21,824 nt of DNA from JACROF01 sp964598995 (GTDB lineage Bacteria; Patescibacteriota; Microgenomatia; Levybacterales; UBA12049). The position numbers and the translations under genes were made by a program. Under the pieces are notes generated by a model. It ran no database searches, was not told the origin of the DNA, and saw only the letters and a program-made list of their open reading frames with translations. Shown here one piece after another: positions 7,002 to 15,594 of the stretch. Location of the stretch: positions 1-21,824 of the forward strand of contig CAZRDR010000057.1 in NCBI GenBank assembly GCA_964598995.1. Direction: 5' to 3'. How positions within the stretch are numbered: the first letter of the stretch is position 1; each line of letters opens with the position of its first letter.

Positions 7002-9410
7002 ATGCAAAAGACCTCAGTAAAGCTTGAATTCGCAGGCAAAGAAATGACCTTTGAAACGGGTCGCGTAGCTCCCCAAGCTACATCATCAATACTTGCTCGT
7101 CTCGGCGACACTGTCGTTTTGGTTACAGTCGTCTGCGGCAAACTTCGTGAAGATATCGATTATTTCCCACTTAGTGTTGAGTACACCGAAAAGCTTTATG
7201 CTGGAGGTCGTATCAAAGGGAGTCGTTGGGTAAAGCGCGAAGGTCGTCCAACAGATGACGCTATCCTCATTGGACGTCTTATTGATCGTTCTATTAGACC
7301 TCTTTTCCCTAAAGAATTTAAAAATGAAGTCCAAGTTGTCGTCACTGTTCTCTCAGTTGATGGCGAACATGAGCCAGATATCTTAGCCCTTAATGCTGTC
7401 TCTGCAGCTCTTGCTGTTTCACCAATCCCATGGAAAGGCCCAATTGGTGCTATCCGTATGGGTCATAATGCTGAAGGTTTGATCTTTAATCCTACCGCTA
7501 CAGAGGGCGATACATCTGACTTAGATATCGTTGTCTCACAGAGTAAAGACTTAACAGTCATGATTGAGGCTGGCGCTCTCCAAGTCCCTGAGGACGTCGT
7601 TAATGATTCGATCGTGTCTGCACATAAAGAGACCCAAAAAATGATCGCCTTTATTGAGGACCTCGTTAAGAAAATCGGTCAGCCGAAGTTAGAAGTTAAG
7701 CAAAACGCTGCAGTTCAAGATGCTATTGCGATATTAGAGAAAGGCTACAAAAAAGAGATTGAAGCACTTATCGCAGGACGCGCAAATAAAGAGGGTAGTG
7801 GCAGTGAAACTGATGAATTACTGACCAAAGTTATCGAAGAGCATAAAATGGCAAATGAAGAGAGTGAACTTGATAAGAAAACTCTTGGTAAAGCCTTGGA
7901 ATATGTCATGTTCAAGATCATCAGAAGTAATGTTATTACCAAGAAAGCTCGACCAGATGGCCGTAAGATCGATGAGATCCGTCAAATTAATGTCGAGACT
8001 GGCGTACTCCCACGTACTCACGGTTCAGCACTTTTTGAGCGTGGATTAACACAAGCATTGTCTATCGTTACGCTTGGATCACCTCGCATGGAGCAGCTCA
8101 TTGAGTCAGCTGAAGGCGAAGAGACGAAGCGATATATTCATCACTACTCAGGTCCACCATATTCTGTTGGTGAAGCTGGTCGAATTGGAACACCATCTCG
8201 TCGTGAAATCGGTCACGGAGCACTTGCTGAGCGCGCTTTACAGGCAGTTATCCCAACCCAGGATAAATTCCCATACACGATTCGTATCGTCTCAGAGGTT
8301 CTCTCACAGAATGGCTCAAGCTCAATGGCTAGTACTTGTGGATCGACACTCGCTCTGATGGATGCTGGTGTACCTATCCTTAAGCCAGTTGCCGGAATTT
8401 CAATTGGTATGATGTCTGATGAGAAAGACTATGTCTTACTGACTGACATTATCGGTCTTGAGGATTTCTCAGGTGATATGGACTTCAAAGTCGCTGGAAC
8501 TGATGCAGGTATTACTGCTATCCAGCTTGATGTTAAGGTTCCAGGCCTGACAGATCAGCAAGTTAAAGAGATCATCGAACGCGCACGAACTGCTCGTATG
8601 TTCATCCTTGATAAGATGCTCTCAGTTATTCCAGAACCTCGTAAGAAGATTTCTGAATTCGCACCAAAGATCGAACAGATCACTATCCCTGTTGAGAAGA
8701 TCGGTGAGCTCATCGGTCCTGGTGGAAAGACTATTAAGAATATCATTGCACAGACTGGTGCACAGGTTGATGTCGAGGATGATGGTACCGTTACTATCTC
8801 AGGCACAGATCAAGAAGCAGTTACCAAAGCAGTTGATTGGGTCAAAGGTCTTACTCGTGAAGTCCAAGTTGGTGAAGAATTCGAAGGTCCAGTGAAGCGT
8901 ATCCTTCCATTCGGAGCATTCGTTGAGATTTTACCAGGCAAAGAAGGTATGGTTCATGTCTCAAAGATGGGACAAGGATTCGTTAATAGTCCTGAGGATG
9001 TCGTCTCAATTGGAGAAGTCGTTAAAGTTAAAGTCTATGAGATCGATGATCAGGGACGTATTAACCTGACTATGAAATTCGGTGAGAATGCAGGTAACGA
9101 TGAACCACAGCCAGGCTCAGGTCCAACTGGTGGTGGCGGAAGTCGTCCACCTTACGAGCCACGCGGTGGGGGAAGACGAGACTTTAGAAGTAATGATCGA
9201 CGTCCTAGTAGATCATATGGAAGTCGACCAGAACGAGCACCATATGGCAACCGTCAAGAAGGATCAAGTTATAACCGTGAGAATCGTGATTTTAACTCAG
9301 CTAATTCAGCGTCACCTGCTTCAAAACATCCATTAGCTGCACAATTTGAGAGAGAAAGACGTGAAAAAGCTCGAACCACTGGTGGACCTCGCCGTCGAAC
9401 TCACTATTAA
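7002..9410 (+). CDS. pnp: Polynucleotide phosphorylase with G/R-rich tail
   Basis: 3'-to-5' exoribonuclease that degrades RNA by phosphorolysis and can add tails. The 802 residues hold two RNase PH domains (1-230 and about 310-545), the latter with SSSMASTCGSTLALMDAG and the catalytic TDIIGLEDFSGDMDF, whose Asp residues are conserved. A KH domain contains GPGG (572-575) and an S1 domain lies at about 623-695. The C-terminal 100 residues are Gly/Arg/Ser/Asn-rich (RGGGRRDFR, RRPSRSYGS), about 100 residues longer than a typical PNPase. Such RGG-like tails commonly bind RNA or mediate assembly, but here that is inference. It is translated from the rpsO transcript; no clear Shine-Dalgarno precedes its ATG. 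Confidence 0.97.
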   Translation: MQKTSVKLEFAGKEMTFETGRVAPQATSSILARLGDTVVLVTVVCGKLREDIDYFPLSVEYTEKLYAGGRIKGSRWVKREGRPTDDAILIGRLIDRSIRPLFPKEFKNEVQVVVTVLSVDGEHEPDILALNAVSAALAVSPIPWKGPIGAIRMGHNAEGLIFNPTATEGDTSDLDIVVSQSKDLTVMIEAGALQVPEDVVNDSIVSAHKETQKMIAFIEDLVKKIGQPKLEVKQNAAVQDAIAILEKGYKKEIEALIAGRANKEGSGSETDELLTKVIEEHKMANEESELDKKTLGKALEYVMFKIIRSNVITKKARPDGRKIDEIRQINVETGVLPRTHGSALFERGLTQALSIVTLGSPRMEQLIESAEGEETKRYIHHYSGPPYSVGEAGRIGTPSRREIGHGALAERALQAVIPTQDKFPYTIRIVSEVLSQNGSSSMASTCGSTLALMDAGVPILKPVAGISIGMMSDEKDYVLLTDIIGLEDFSGDMDFKVAGTDAGITAIQLDVKVPGLTDQQVKEIIERARTARMFILDKMLSVIPEPRKKISEFAPKIEQITIPVEKIGELIGPGGKTIKNIIAQTGAQVDVEDDGTVTISGTDQEAVTKAVDWVKGLTREVQVGEEFEGPVKRILPFGAFVEILPGKEGMVHVSKMGQGFVNSPEDVVSIGEVVKVKVYEIDDQGRINLTMKFGENAGNDEPQPGSGPTGGGGSRPPYEPRGGGRRDFRSNDRRPSRSYGSRPERAPYGNRQEGSSYNRENRDFNSANSASPASKHPLAAQFERERREKARTTGGPRRRTHY

Positions 9411-9442
9411 TCTAGTTTCTTCTACGTTAGTTATCTTTGCGT

Positions 9443-9471
9443 TTCACTGTTTACTATCTTTAGTGTAAAAT
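9443..9471 (+). promoter_or_regulatory. Promoter of the Lon-like ATPase gene, leaderless
   Basis: TTCACT (9443-9448), 17-nt spacer, TAAAAT (9466-9471), ATG at 9478 after 6 nt. The -35 matches the consensus at four of six positions. Confidence 0.58.
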
Positions 9472-9477
9472 AATACT

Positions 9478-10611
9478 ATGTTGGATTCTGCCCTGCCGAC
9501 CATCACACCATCGAATACACCTCCTACTCCTATTACGAACACTGATAAAGGAGAATCAGTCGATCAAATTAGAAAACTAGGAGAACGCGTCGAAAAAGCT
9601 GAACTTCCTGATCTTCTGAAAGAAAATCTTCTTGAGCGTGTTTCACGTCTTGCTTTAATTAGAGCCAGTTCAGGGTTTATGAGTGCAAATTACATCTTGG
9701 AATATGAGAACACCTCAACCTATGTAAATTGGGTCGTCGGTCTGCCATGGCACAAGCAGAGCACGGATACGCTTGATCTCGTTAAAGCCAAACAAATTAT
9801 GGATAAAAATCATTATGGATTAGTCGCGATTAAAGAAAGAATTCTTGATTACCTCGCAACACTGATTTTAAATATGCGTGAGAACAGACATGACGTCGTG
9901 CAGCGAGCACCGATTCTTTGTCTTGTGGGTCTTGCTGGTACTGGTAAGACGACGCTCGCTAAGTCAATCGCTGAGGCCTTGGGCAAACAATTTGAACGTA
10001 TTCCGTTCGGTGGTATGGCAGATTCACGCGCCTTGCGTGGTCAGTCTAAAGCGTTTCCGGATGCAGAACCAGGCTTCGTCGTGAAGAAGCTTTTCCATGC
10101 TCAGACTGCGAATCCCGTTATTCTCCTTGATGAATTAGATCGTGTGACTGAGTCAGCACGTGCTGATATCATGGGTGTACTCGTCGAACTCCTTGATCCT
10201 GAGCAGAACTTTGCTTTTACCGATCACTATATTGATTATGCCTTTGACCTTTCAAATGTGCTCTTCGTCGCAACAGCCAATAACACGAGTAATATCGCCA
10301 CAGCAGTTCTCGATCGTCTCGAGATCATCCAGATGCCATCCTACACCGATGAGGAAAAAATAGTCATCGCTAAGGTCTATCTCTTTAATAAAATCCGTTC
10401 AGAAGCTGGACTAACTGATCAACAGATGATAATCGATGAGTCTGTTTGGCCTGGTATCATCAGACCACTTGGTTTTGACTCTGGTATCCGTTCACTTGAA
10501 CGAACAATTGAAGGTATGTGTCGCCGCGTTGCAAGGCAGATAGTCGAAGGGAAAGCTCAGGCTGTCCGCGTTTCAGATCAAAACCTTAAAGAATTCTTGC
10601 CGACGTGGTAA
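9478..10611 (+). CDS. Lon-type AAA+ ATPase lacking the protease domain
   Basis: A 377-residue protein matching the central part of Lon protease and nothing more. A Pro/Thr-rich N-terminus is followed by a helical segment (25-90) ending in the Lon-like VVGLPW. The AAA+ module then has Walker A GLAGTGKT (151-158), Walker B VILLDE (D218-E219), the Lon-like LLDPEQNFAFTDHYID, sensor 1 FVATANN, and the alpha subdomain GIRSLERTIEGMCRRVAR near the end. The N-terminal LAN substrate domain and the entire Ser-Lys protease domain of about 200 residues are absent. The next gene begins about 50 nt later and no remnant is seen. The pore-loop region also differs from Lon (KAFPDAEPG for TYIGAMPG). It lies between pnp and RNase J. 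It is probably an ATP-driven remodeller; a role in RNA decay is suggested only by position. Confidence 0.86.
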   Translation: MLDSALPTITPSNTPPTPITNTDKGESVDQIRKLGERVEKAELPDLLKENLLERVSRLALIRASSGFMSANYILEYENTSTYVNWVVGLPWHKQSTDTLDLVKAKQIMDKNHYGLVAIKERILDYLATLILNMRENRHDVVQRAPILCLVGLAGTGKTTLAKSIAEALGKQFERIPFGGMADSRALRGQSKAFPDAEPGFVVKKLFHAQTANPVILLDELDRVTESARADIMGVLVELLDPEQNFAFTDHYIDYAFDLSNVLFVATANNTSNIATAVLDRLEIIQMPSYTDEEKIVIAKVYLFNKIRSEAGLTDQQMIIDESVWPGIIRPLGFDSGIRSLERTIEGMCRRVARQIVEGKAQAVRVSDQNLKEFLPTW

Positions 10612-10645
10612 AATCTTACTCTAACGATGAAACCACAAAACGTTG

Positions 10646-10651
10646 TATACT
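10646..10651 (+). promoter_or_regulatory. -10 box of the RNase J gene, leaderless
   Basis: TATACT (10646-10651) ends 8 nt before an ATG at 10660. No good -35 is seen at 16-19 nt. Its position inside the longer possible reading frame (first ATG at 10627) supports 10660 as the true start. Confidence 0.5.
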
Positions 10652-10659
10652 ACGCTCCT

Positions 10660-12357
10660 ATGGACAAAAAACCTAAACAGAATACACAATCTGCCCCATA
10701 TACTCAGGACAATCTCTCATTTATCCCACTTGGTGGCATCGAGGACGTCACGAAAAATATGTACGTCTACGAGTATCGTGATGAAATCCTGATCGTGGAT
10801 TGTGGTATCGGCTTTGCCGATGCTTCAGCTATGGGTGTGGATCTCTTGATTCCAGACATCACCTATTTATTGCAAACCAAGAAAAAAATCGTCGGTTTGC
10901 TCTTAACACACGGTCATGAGGACCACATCGGCGCCCTTCCTTTCATCCTCCCACAGTTACCAAAATTCCCAGTCTTCGGCACACCGTTCACCGCAGCCTT
11001 AGCTAATGCTAAATTGAAAGATTTCGAACTCCCAGCGAATATCCATTCAGTTAACTTTACTGATAAGCCAGTACAATTAGGTAGCTTTAGCGCTAAATTT
11101 ATTCAGGTCACTCACTCTATCCCAGACACGTCGCATATTGTCATTAAGACTCCTGTTGGTACTGTCTATCATGGAAGTGACTTTAAAGTCGATCTCACCC
11201 CGTATGATGAGAAGCACATGGACTTTAGAAGTATCGTCGAGGAGGCTAATAAAGGCGTATTGATCCACCTTTCTGACGCGCTTGGTTCAGATAGACCCGG
11301 ACAAACGCCATCTGATTCAGGGCTAGGGGAGACTTTCGAGCAGCTATTTATTAATTGTAAAGGTAAAATTTTAGTTACTACTTACTCCTCTAACGTTGCT
11401 CGTATTAATCAAGTCATTAAAGCTGCCGAGAAGATGCATCGTAAAGTTGCCTTTATTGGCCGCTCACTTATTAAAGTCACCGATGTCGCACGCAGACTCG
11501 GCTACTTAGAGGTAGAGGATGGCACTATCATTGAACTTGACCACATGCCTAATTACCCAGATCACCAGATGGTTTTAATAGTCGCTGGTAGTCAAGGACA
11601 GGAGAATTCAGCCATGACTCGTATCGCAGAAGGTGAGCATCGAGATATTAAATTATCACCAAAAGATATCGTCGTCTTCTCGGCAGATCCGATCCCTGGG
11701 AACGAAGAAGCGGTCAATGAACTTATCAACTCAATAGTAAAAACTGGTGCGAAGGCGCATGTCTCAACGAATGGAAAACTCTTACATGTTTCAGGACATG
11801 GCTCACAGCAGGATCATCTGCTTATGATGTCCTTGTTAAAATCACGCTATATTATTCCGATCAGTGGTAACTATAAGCATCTGGTGTATTATCGAGATCT
11901 CGCCAAAAAACTTAATTACACCGATAAGCAGGTCTTGATCTTAGAAAATGGTCAGGAAGTCTTATTTACCTCAGGAAATTATAAATTAGGTCGTAAGTTA
12001 CCGACGAAAAATGTCTATGTTGATCAATTATCAGGCGAGGAAGTCGAAGGCTTTGTCCTGCGTGATCGTGAGAAATTAGCTAAGGACGGTATTCTCATAC
12101 TTATGGTCGAGGTAGCAGCAGCAGATGGCCAGTTATCAAATAATCCTGATATTATCGCACGCGGCTTGCTGCCTAAAGATGCCGAGACACTCGAGGTCTC
12201 ACTCGCGCATGAATTAAAGGGAATGCTCTCTAAAAAGCGCGGCAGAGTAACGAACTGGGTCCATCTCAGGCGCCAAATTGAAGAAATGGCAAGTAAGCAC
12301 ATCTATCACAAGTTACGTCGACGTCCTTTAGTCCTCCCAATTGTCATCGAAGTCTAG
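10660..12357 (+). CDS. rnj: Ribonuclease J (metallo-beta-lactamase/beta-CASP family)
   Basis: Endo/5' exoribonuclease of mRNA decay and rRNA maturation. The 565 residues follow the RNase J layout: beta-lactamase core, beta-CASP domain, core return, C-terminal domain. Metal-site motifs present are HGHEDH (His84, His86, Asp88, His89), H152 in THSIPD, D174 in GSDFK, and motif-B H376 in HVSGHG. The beta-CASP region has RPGQTPS, TTYSSNVARINQV and GSQGQENSAM. Motif C, normally P-[IV]-H-G-E, reads PISGN, so the conserved His is Ser402 (codon AGT, 11863-11865), two base changes from a His codon. The ADSTN-like motif is also altered to SDALGS. I chose the start at 10660 because a -10 box lies upstream of it and inside any longer frame. 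The rnj-ftsK order is shared with many bacteria. Confidence 0.92.
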   Translation: MDKKPKQNTQSAPYTQDNLSFIPLGGIEDVTKNMYVYEYRDEILIVDCGIGFADASAMGVDLLIPDITYLLQTKKKIVGLLLTHGHEDHIGALPFILPQLPKFPVFGTPFTAALANAKLKDFELPANIHSVNFTDKPVQLGSFSAKFIQVTHSIPDTSHIVIKTPVGTVYHGSDFKVDLTPYDEKHMDFRSIVEEANKGVLIHLSDALGSDRPGQTPSDSGLGETFEQLFINCKGKILVTTYSSNVARINQVIKAAEKMHRKVAFIGRSLIKVTDVARRLGYLEVEDGTIIELDHMPNYPDHQMVLIVAGSQGQENSAMTRIAEGEHRDIKLSPKDIVVFSADPIPGNEEAVNELINSIVKTGAKAHVSTNGKLLHVSGHGSQQDHLLMMSLLKSRYIIPISGNYKHLVYYRDLAKKLNYTDKQVLILENGQEVLFTSGNYKLGRKLPTKNVYVDQLSGEEVEGFVLRDREKLAKDGILILMVEVAAADGQLSNNPDIIARGLLPKDAETLEVSLAHELKGMLSKKRGRVTNWVHLRRQIEEMASKHIYHKLRRRPLVLPIVIEV

Positions 12358-12383
12358 GCACGAACTATGCAATAAAAAAGGAT

Positions 12384-12412
12384 TTGTGCTATGCTTTTTG
12401 AACCCCTATAAT
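12384..12412 (+). promoter_or_regulatory. ftsK promoter, leaderless
   Basis: TTGTGC (12384-12389), 17-nt spacer, consensus TATAAT (12407-12412), ATG at 12419 after 6 nt. The -35 is weak but correctly spaced. Confidence 0.65.
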
Positions 12413-12418
12413 GGTTTT

Positions 12419-14560
12419 ATGAAGAAGTCCAAACGTGGTTCCTATAAAAAAAGAGGCGGTAAATTAAAGCTCAAGGCAACGACAGTTTACACGCTTTTCT
12501 CAATCGGCCTGCTCCTCGTGACGGGACTGTTATATAGTTCCTATCTTCGCAATGGCTCCTCAGCTGAAAGACTCAACGACATCATGGTGAGTAAGTTCGG
12601 CAGTGCAGCTTTCCTTTTTCCACTTGTACCATTCTTCTTTGCCTTCTTAATGCTTCATTTAAAGAAGTTTTTCCTATCAAAACCAAATGTCGCTTTCGGC
12701 TATCTCGTCTTCTTCCTGTCACTCTTAGGCGTTACACGCAGTGGCTCAGTCGGTGAGGGCATGTTTAAAGTGCTTCAGGAGATCCTTACAACAATTGGTG
12801 CGGATCTCGTCTTCCTCGCGGGTTTGATCATCGGTATTATTGTCTTATTTGATACCTCAGTAGATGACATGATCCAGGGAGTGAGAGCACTCATGGATAA
12901 TTCGCATCGAGTCGTGCCAACGAGTCTTTTTAACCGCGGCAATGGCGATGACAAATCTCAGTTAGATCGTTCCAAGCCAATTCAAATTAAAGGCGGTCAA
13001 AAAGATGTCGCTCCTGTGCCTAGCAAAGCTACACCAATCCCAATTAATAATAAAAAGCCTGAGCCAGAGGAGCTCATTTCAGCGAAGCTTGTCACCAATG
13101 TCCTAGGCGACACCGGGAGTGGGATCTGGGAGTATCCATCCTTGTCACTTCTTAATGAGTCACCAGGTGCGAAGGCTGAGCGTGGAGATATTAATAAGAT
13201 TGCACGAAAGATTGAGGAGACACTCCAGAGTTTTGGCGTCGAGGCTAGAGTCGCTGAGGTTAACCTCGGCCCAGCTGTCACGCAGTATGCTTTAGAGCTC
13301 GCTCTTGGTACCAAAGTCAGTAAGATCACTTCCCTTGCAAATGACTTAGCCCTCGCCACTGAAGCTCCGACCGGTCAGATCCGTATCGAAGCACCAATTC
13401 CTGGACGAAATTTGGTAGGTATCGAGATCCCTAACCGTTCACTTGAGGTGGTAACGCTTCGAACGATGCTGGCATCAAGTACGATGCAGAAAAACAAATC
13501 TAAATTAGCAGTCTCCATGGGACTTGATGTATCAGGGACGCCACTCGTCGCAGATATAGCTAAAATGCCGCACGTCCTCGTCGCAGGTACTACCGGTTCA
13601 GGAAAATCAGTCTTAGTCAATTCATTTATCTGTTCACTTCTCTTTAGAGCCTCACCGCAGGAAGTAAAACTCATCATGGTCGATCCAAAACGCGTCGAAT
13701 TTACTGCATTTAATGGTATTCCCCATCTTCTGACGCCAGTAATTGTAGAACCAGAGAAAATTCTGTCTGCTTTGAAATGGAGTATGGGCGAGATGGACCG
13801 CAGATACAAATTATTTGCAGAGCGCGGTGTGCGTAACATCGAGGGCTATAACGAATTATCAGGTTTCCAGGCGCTGCCGTATATCGTCATCGTCATCGAC
13901 GAGTTGGCAGACTTGATGATGTTCGCGCCAGTTGAGGTTGAGGATGCGATTGCTCGTCTCGCGCAGATGGCTCGTGCGACCGGTATTCATCTAGTCATCG
14001 CGACGCAGCGTCCATCAGTTAACGTCATCACCGGTCTGATTAAAGCGAACGTGCCATGCCGTATCGCCTTTAACGTCTCCTCCATGATCGACTCACGCGT
14101 TATTATCGACTCACCTGGAGCAGAGAAGTTGCTTGGTCGGGGAGACATGCTTTATGTTCCGCCAGAGTCCTCTAAGCCAACTCGTATCCAAGGCGCGTAC
14201 GTCTCTGAGAAAGAAGTGAAGAAATTAGTTGAGTTCTTAAAGAATAATAACTATCCTGTTGAGTACACTGAGGAAATTATTAATCAGCCTGCATCAGTTA
14301 AAGGTAAAGGCGGCGCGATGGGTGCTGGCGACGGGGGTCGTGATCCGATGTTTGAGGAAGTTGTTAGACTTGTCTGCCAGTTCGATACTGCCTCTGCCTC
14401 ATTCTTGCAGCGTAAGATGTCGATCGGGTACTCACGTGCGGCTCGTATTTTAGATCAGTTAGAGGAAGCTGGGATCGTCGGACACTCCGAAGGATCGAAG
14501 CCTCGAGATGTTCTCGTTCGTAATGCTGATGAATTCCTGTCCGCCCAGCAGCCGCAATAA
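12419..14560 (+). CDS. ftsK: DNA translocase FtsK/SpoIIIE
   Basis: Septum-anchored ATP-driven DNA pump for chromosome segregation. The 713-residue protein has a basic N-terminus, four hydrophobic segments (about 21-42, 61-82, 90-105, 126-147), a linker (to about 250), then the alpha, beta and gamma motor parts. Walker A GTTGSGKS is at 390-397 and Walker B VIVIDELADL has D494-E495. The motor also shows MVDPKRVEF and the ATQRPSV segment typical of the family. The C-terminal winged-helix gamma domain (about 640-705, with FLQRKMSIGYSRAARILDQ) normally reads KOPS/SRS polarity sequences. Translation from 12341 is possible but would put the promoter inside the gene, so 12419 is preferred. The linker is short compared with E. 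coli FtsK. Nothing essential is missing. Confidence 0.97.
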   Translation: MKKSKRGSYKKRGGKLKLKATTVYTLFSIGLLLVTGLLYSSYLRNGSSAERLNDIMVSKFGSAAFLFPLVPFFFAFLMLHLKKFFLSKPNVAFGYLVFFLSLLGVTRSGSVGEGMFKVLQEILTTIGADLVFLAGLIIGIIVLFDTSVDDMIQGVRALMDNSHRVVPTSLFNRGNGDDKSQLDRSKPIQIKGGQKDVAPVPSKATPIPINNKKPEPEELISAKLVTNVLGDTGSGIWEYPSLSLLNESPGAKAERGDINKIARKIEETLQSFGVEARVAEVNLGPAVTQYALELALGTKVSKITSLANDLALATEAPTGQIRIEAPIPGRNLVGIEIPNRSLEVVTLRTMLASSTMQKNKSKLAVSMGLDVSGTPLVADIAKMPHVLVAGTTGSGKSVLVNSFICSLLFRASPQEVKLIMVDPKRVEFTAFNGIPHLLTPVIVEPEKILSALKWSMGEMDRRYKLFAERGVRNIEGYNELSGFQALPYIVIVIDELADLMMFAPVEVEDAIARLAQMARATGIHLVIATQRPSVNVITGLIKANVPCRIAFNVSSMIDSRVIIDSPGAEKLLGRGDMLYVPPESSKPTRIQGAYVSEKEVKKLVEFLKNNNYPVEYTEEIINQPASVKGKGGAMGAGDGGRDPMFEEVVRLVCQFDTASASFLQRKMSIGYSRAARILDQLEEAGIVGHSEGSKPRDVLVRNADEFLSAQQPQ

Positions 14561-14577
14561 GTAACGAAAAGCGTTAC
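14561..14577 (+). repeat. Short perfect hairpin between ftsK and the RodZ-like gene
   Basis: GTAACG-AAAAG-CGTTAC: a 6-bp perfect stem with a 5-nt loop, starting immediately after the ftsK stop codon and ending 11 nt before the next ATG. No T-run follows, so it is not an intrinsic terminator. It could be an operator or a translational control element. Confidence 0.5.
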
Positions 14578-14588
14578 CCGTACACTTT

Positions 14589-15224
14589 ATGATCAGAGTA
14601 GGACAACGACTCAGACAAACACGTTTAGAAAAAGGACTGTCTTTAGAAGACGCAGCTCAAGCGACGAAGATCAGGCCGTCATTTTTGTCGGCTATTGAGC
14701 GGGGAGAATACCATAAATTACCATCAAGTTCCTATGCCTTAGGCTTCGTTCAGAACTATGCTGAGTTCTTAGGCCTGCCAAAGCGAGAGATCCTGGCACT
14801 TTTCAGACGCGAGTTTGATGAGGAAAAAGTCTATAAAGTACTTCCTTCAAGTTATGTGAAGGACAGACCTCTGCCTAAGCGCCGTTTTAAAATCCAGCAG
14901 GCAGTTATCCCTGCCATCGTCGCACTCCTCATGCTTGGAGCCTTTCTCCTTTATCAATATCGAGCAGCATTTTTCAACCCGCCGCTGACTGTCTATACCC
15001 CTAAAGACGGCGCTACATCGACCGCAGACGTGACTGTCACTGGTAAGACCGATGCTAACGTCACTTTGACGATTAACAACGCTCCTGTGGCAGTAGAAGA
15101 CGACGGGACATTCTCAAAAATCGTCACGACTTTCCCCGGCAGATCCCAAATTACCATCCGTGCGCTTAATAAATTCGGCAAAGAATCGATAGTTACAAGG
15201 CGGGTTGAGGTAAAGTCCAATTAG
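14589..15224 (+). CDS. RodZ-like HTH membrane protein
   Basis: A 211-residue protein built like RodZ. A cytoplasmic Xre/Cro-type helix-turn-helix domain lies at about 3-70 (LRQTRLEKGLSLEDAA, LSAIERGEYHKLP, YALGFVQNYAEFLGL). A basic juxtamembrane stretch (KRRFK) precedes one transmembrane segment (about 102-122), and an extracytoplasmic beta-rich domain (about 133-211) starts LTVYTPKDGAT. In RodZ the HTH domain binds MreB and links cell shape to the cytoskeleton; no mreB is in this window. The outer domain looks more like a single Ig-like/carbohydrate-binding-type beta sandwich than the E. coli RodZ C-terminus. It lies 28 nt after ftsK with a small hairpin between, so it is probably in the same unit. 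A membrane-bound regulator is the alternative. Confidence 0.82.
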   Translation: MIRVGQRLRQTRLEKGLSLEDAAQATKIRPSFLSAIERGEYHKLPSSSYALGFVQNYAEFLGLPKREILALFRREFDEEKVYKVLPSSYVKDRPLPKRRFKIQQAVIPAIVALLMLGAFLLYQYRAAFFNPPLTVYTPKDGATSTADVTVTGKTDANVTLTINNAPVAVEDDGTFSKIVTTFPGRSQITIRALNKFGKESIVTRRVEVKSN

Positions 15225-15234
15225 TAAGTTCGGG

Positions 15235-15264
15235 TTGACACGTTACTAACGTATAGAGTAATCT
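15235..15264 (+). promoter_or_regulatory. Candidate promoter of the ytxG/ytxH-like pair
   Basis: Perfect TTGACA (15235-15240) with TAATCT (15259-15264) at 18 nt as the only plausible, poor -10. TATACC (15269-15274) is a better box but too far from this -35. The start codon is at 15287, so this unit may have a short leader. Confidence 0.42.
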
Positions 15265-15286
15265 AGACTATACCACTAGCTGATCT

Positions 15287-15586
15287 ATGATAGATTCTGT
15301 TCAAGTCATCTTATTTGCGGTCATTATCATCCTAACTATCCTCCTCGTGGTCTTAGGTATCCAGGTCTATTTCATCCTTAAAGAACTCCGTTCTACACTC
15401 TCAAAAGCTAATAAAGTCATCGATAATGCCAATGACATTACTGAAAATATCTCAAAGCCAATCGAGTCGATTTCTAGCCTCTCAACAGGTATTAAAGCAA
15501 CGACTGTCCTCAGTGTTGTAAAGGTGATCCGAGGTCTTATGGCCAAGGATGACGAATCCTCTGATAAAAAATCCCGTAAGGAGTAA
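15287..15586 (+). CDS. YtxG-like (DUF948-type) small membrane protein
   Basis: A 99-residue protein with an N-terminal transmembrane segment (about 5-30) followed by a helical, likely coiled-coil region (33-75: LKELRSTLSKANKVIDNAND and similar heptad-like spacing) and a charged C-terminus. The layout and its pairing with a YtxH-like gene 8 nt downstream match the ytxG-ytxH arrangement of Firmicutes, where both are small envelope/stress-associated proteins of poorly known role. Its last codons carry the Shine-Dalgarno of the next gene (AAGGAG at 15578-15583), so the two are cotranscribed and probably coupled. The family assignment is from architecture and composition, not a search. Confidence 0.65.
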   Translation: MIDSVQVILFAVIIILTILLVVLGIQVYFILKELRSTLSKANKVIDNANDITENISKPIESISSLSTGIKATTVLSVVKVIRGLMAKDDESSDKKSRKE

Positions 15587-15594
15587 TACGTACT

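Noticed and set aside
10627..10659. An earlier ATG for RNase J adding 11 residues.
   Set aside because: A TATACT box with 8-nt spacing to the ATG at 10660 lies inside this stretch and the extra residues do not resemble the family.
1007..14583. The 13-mer GCGTTACCCGTAC occurs at both 1007-1019 and 14571-14583.
   Set aside because: A few shared 13-mers are expected by chance in a window of this size; one copy is in coding sequence and the contexts differ.
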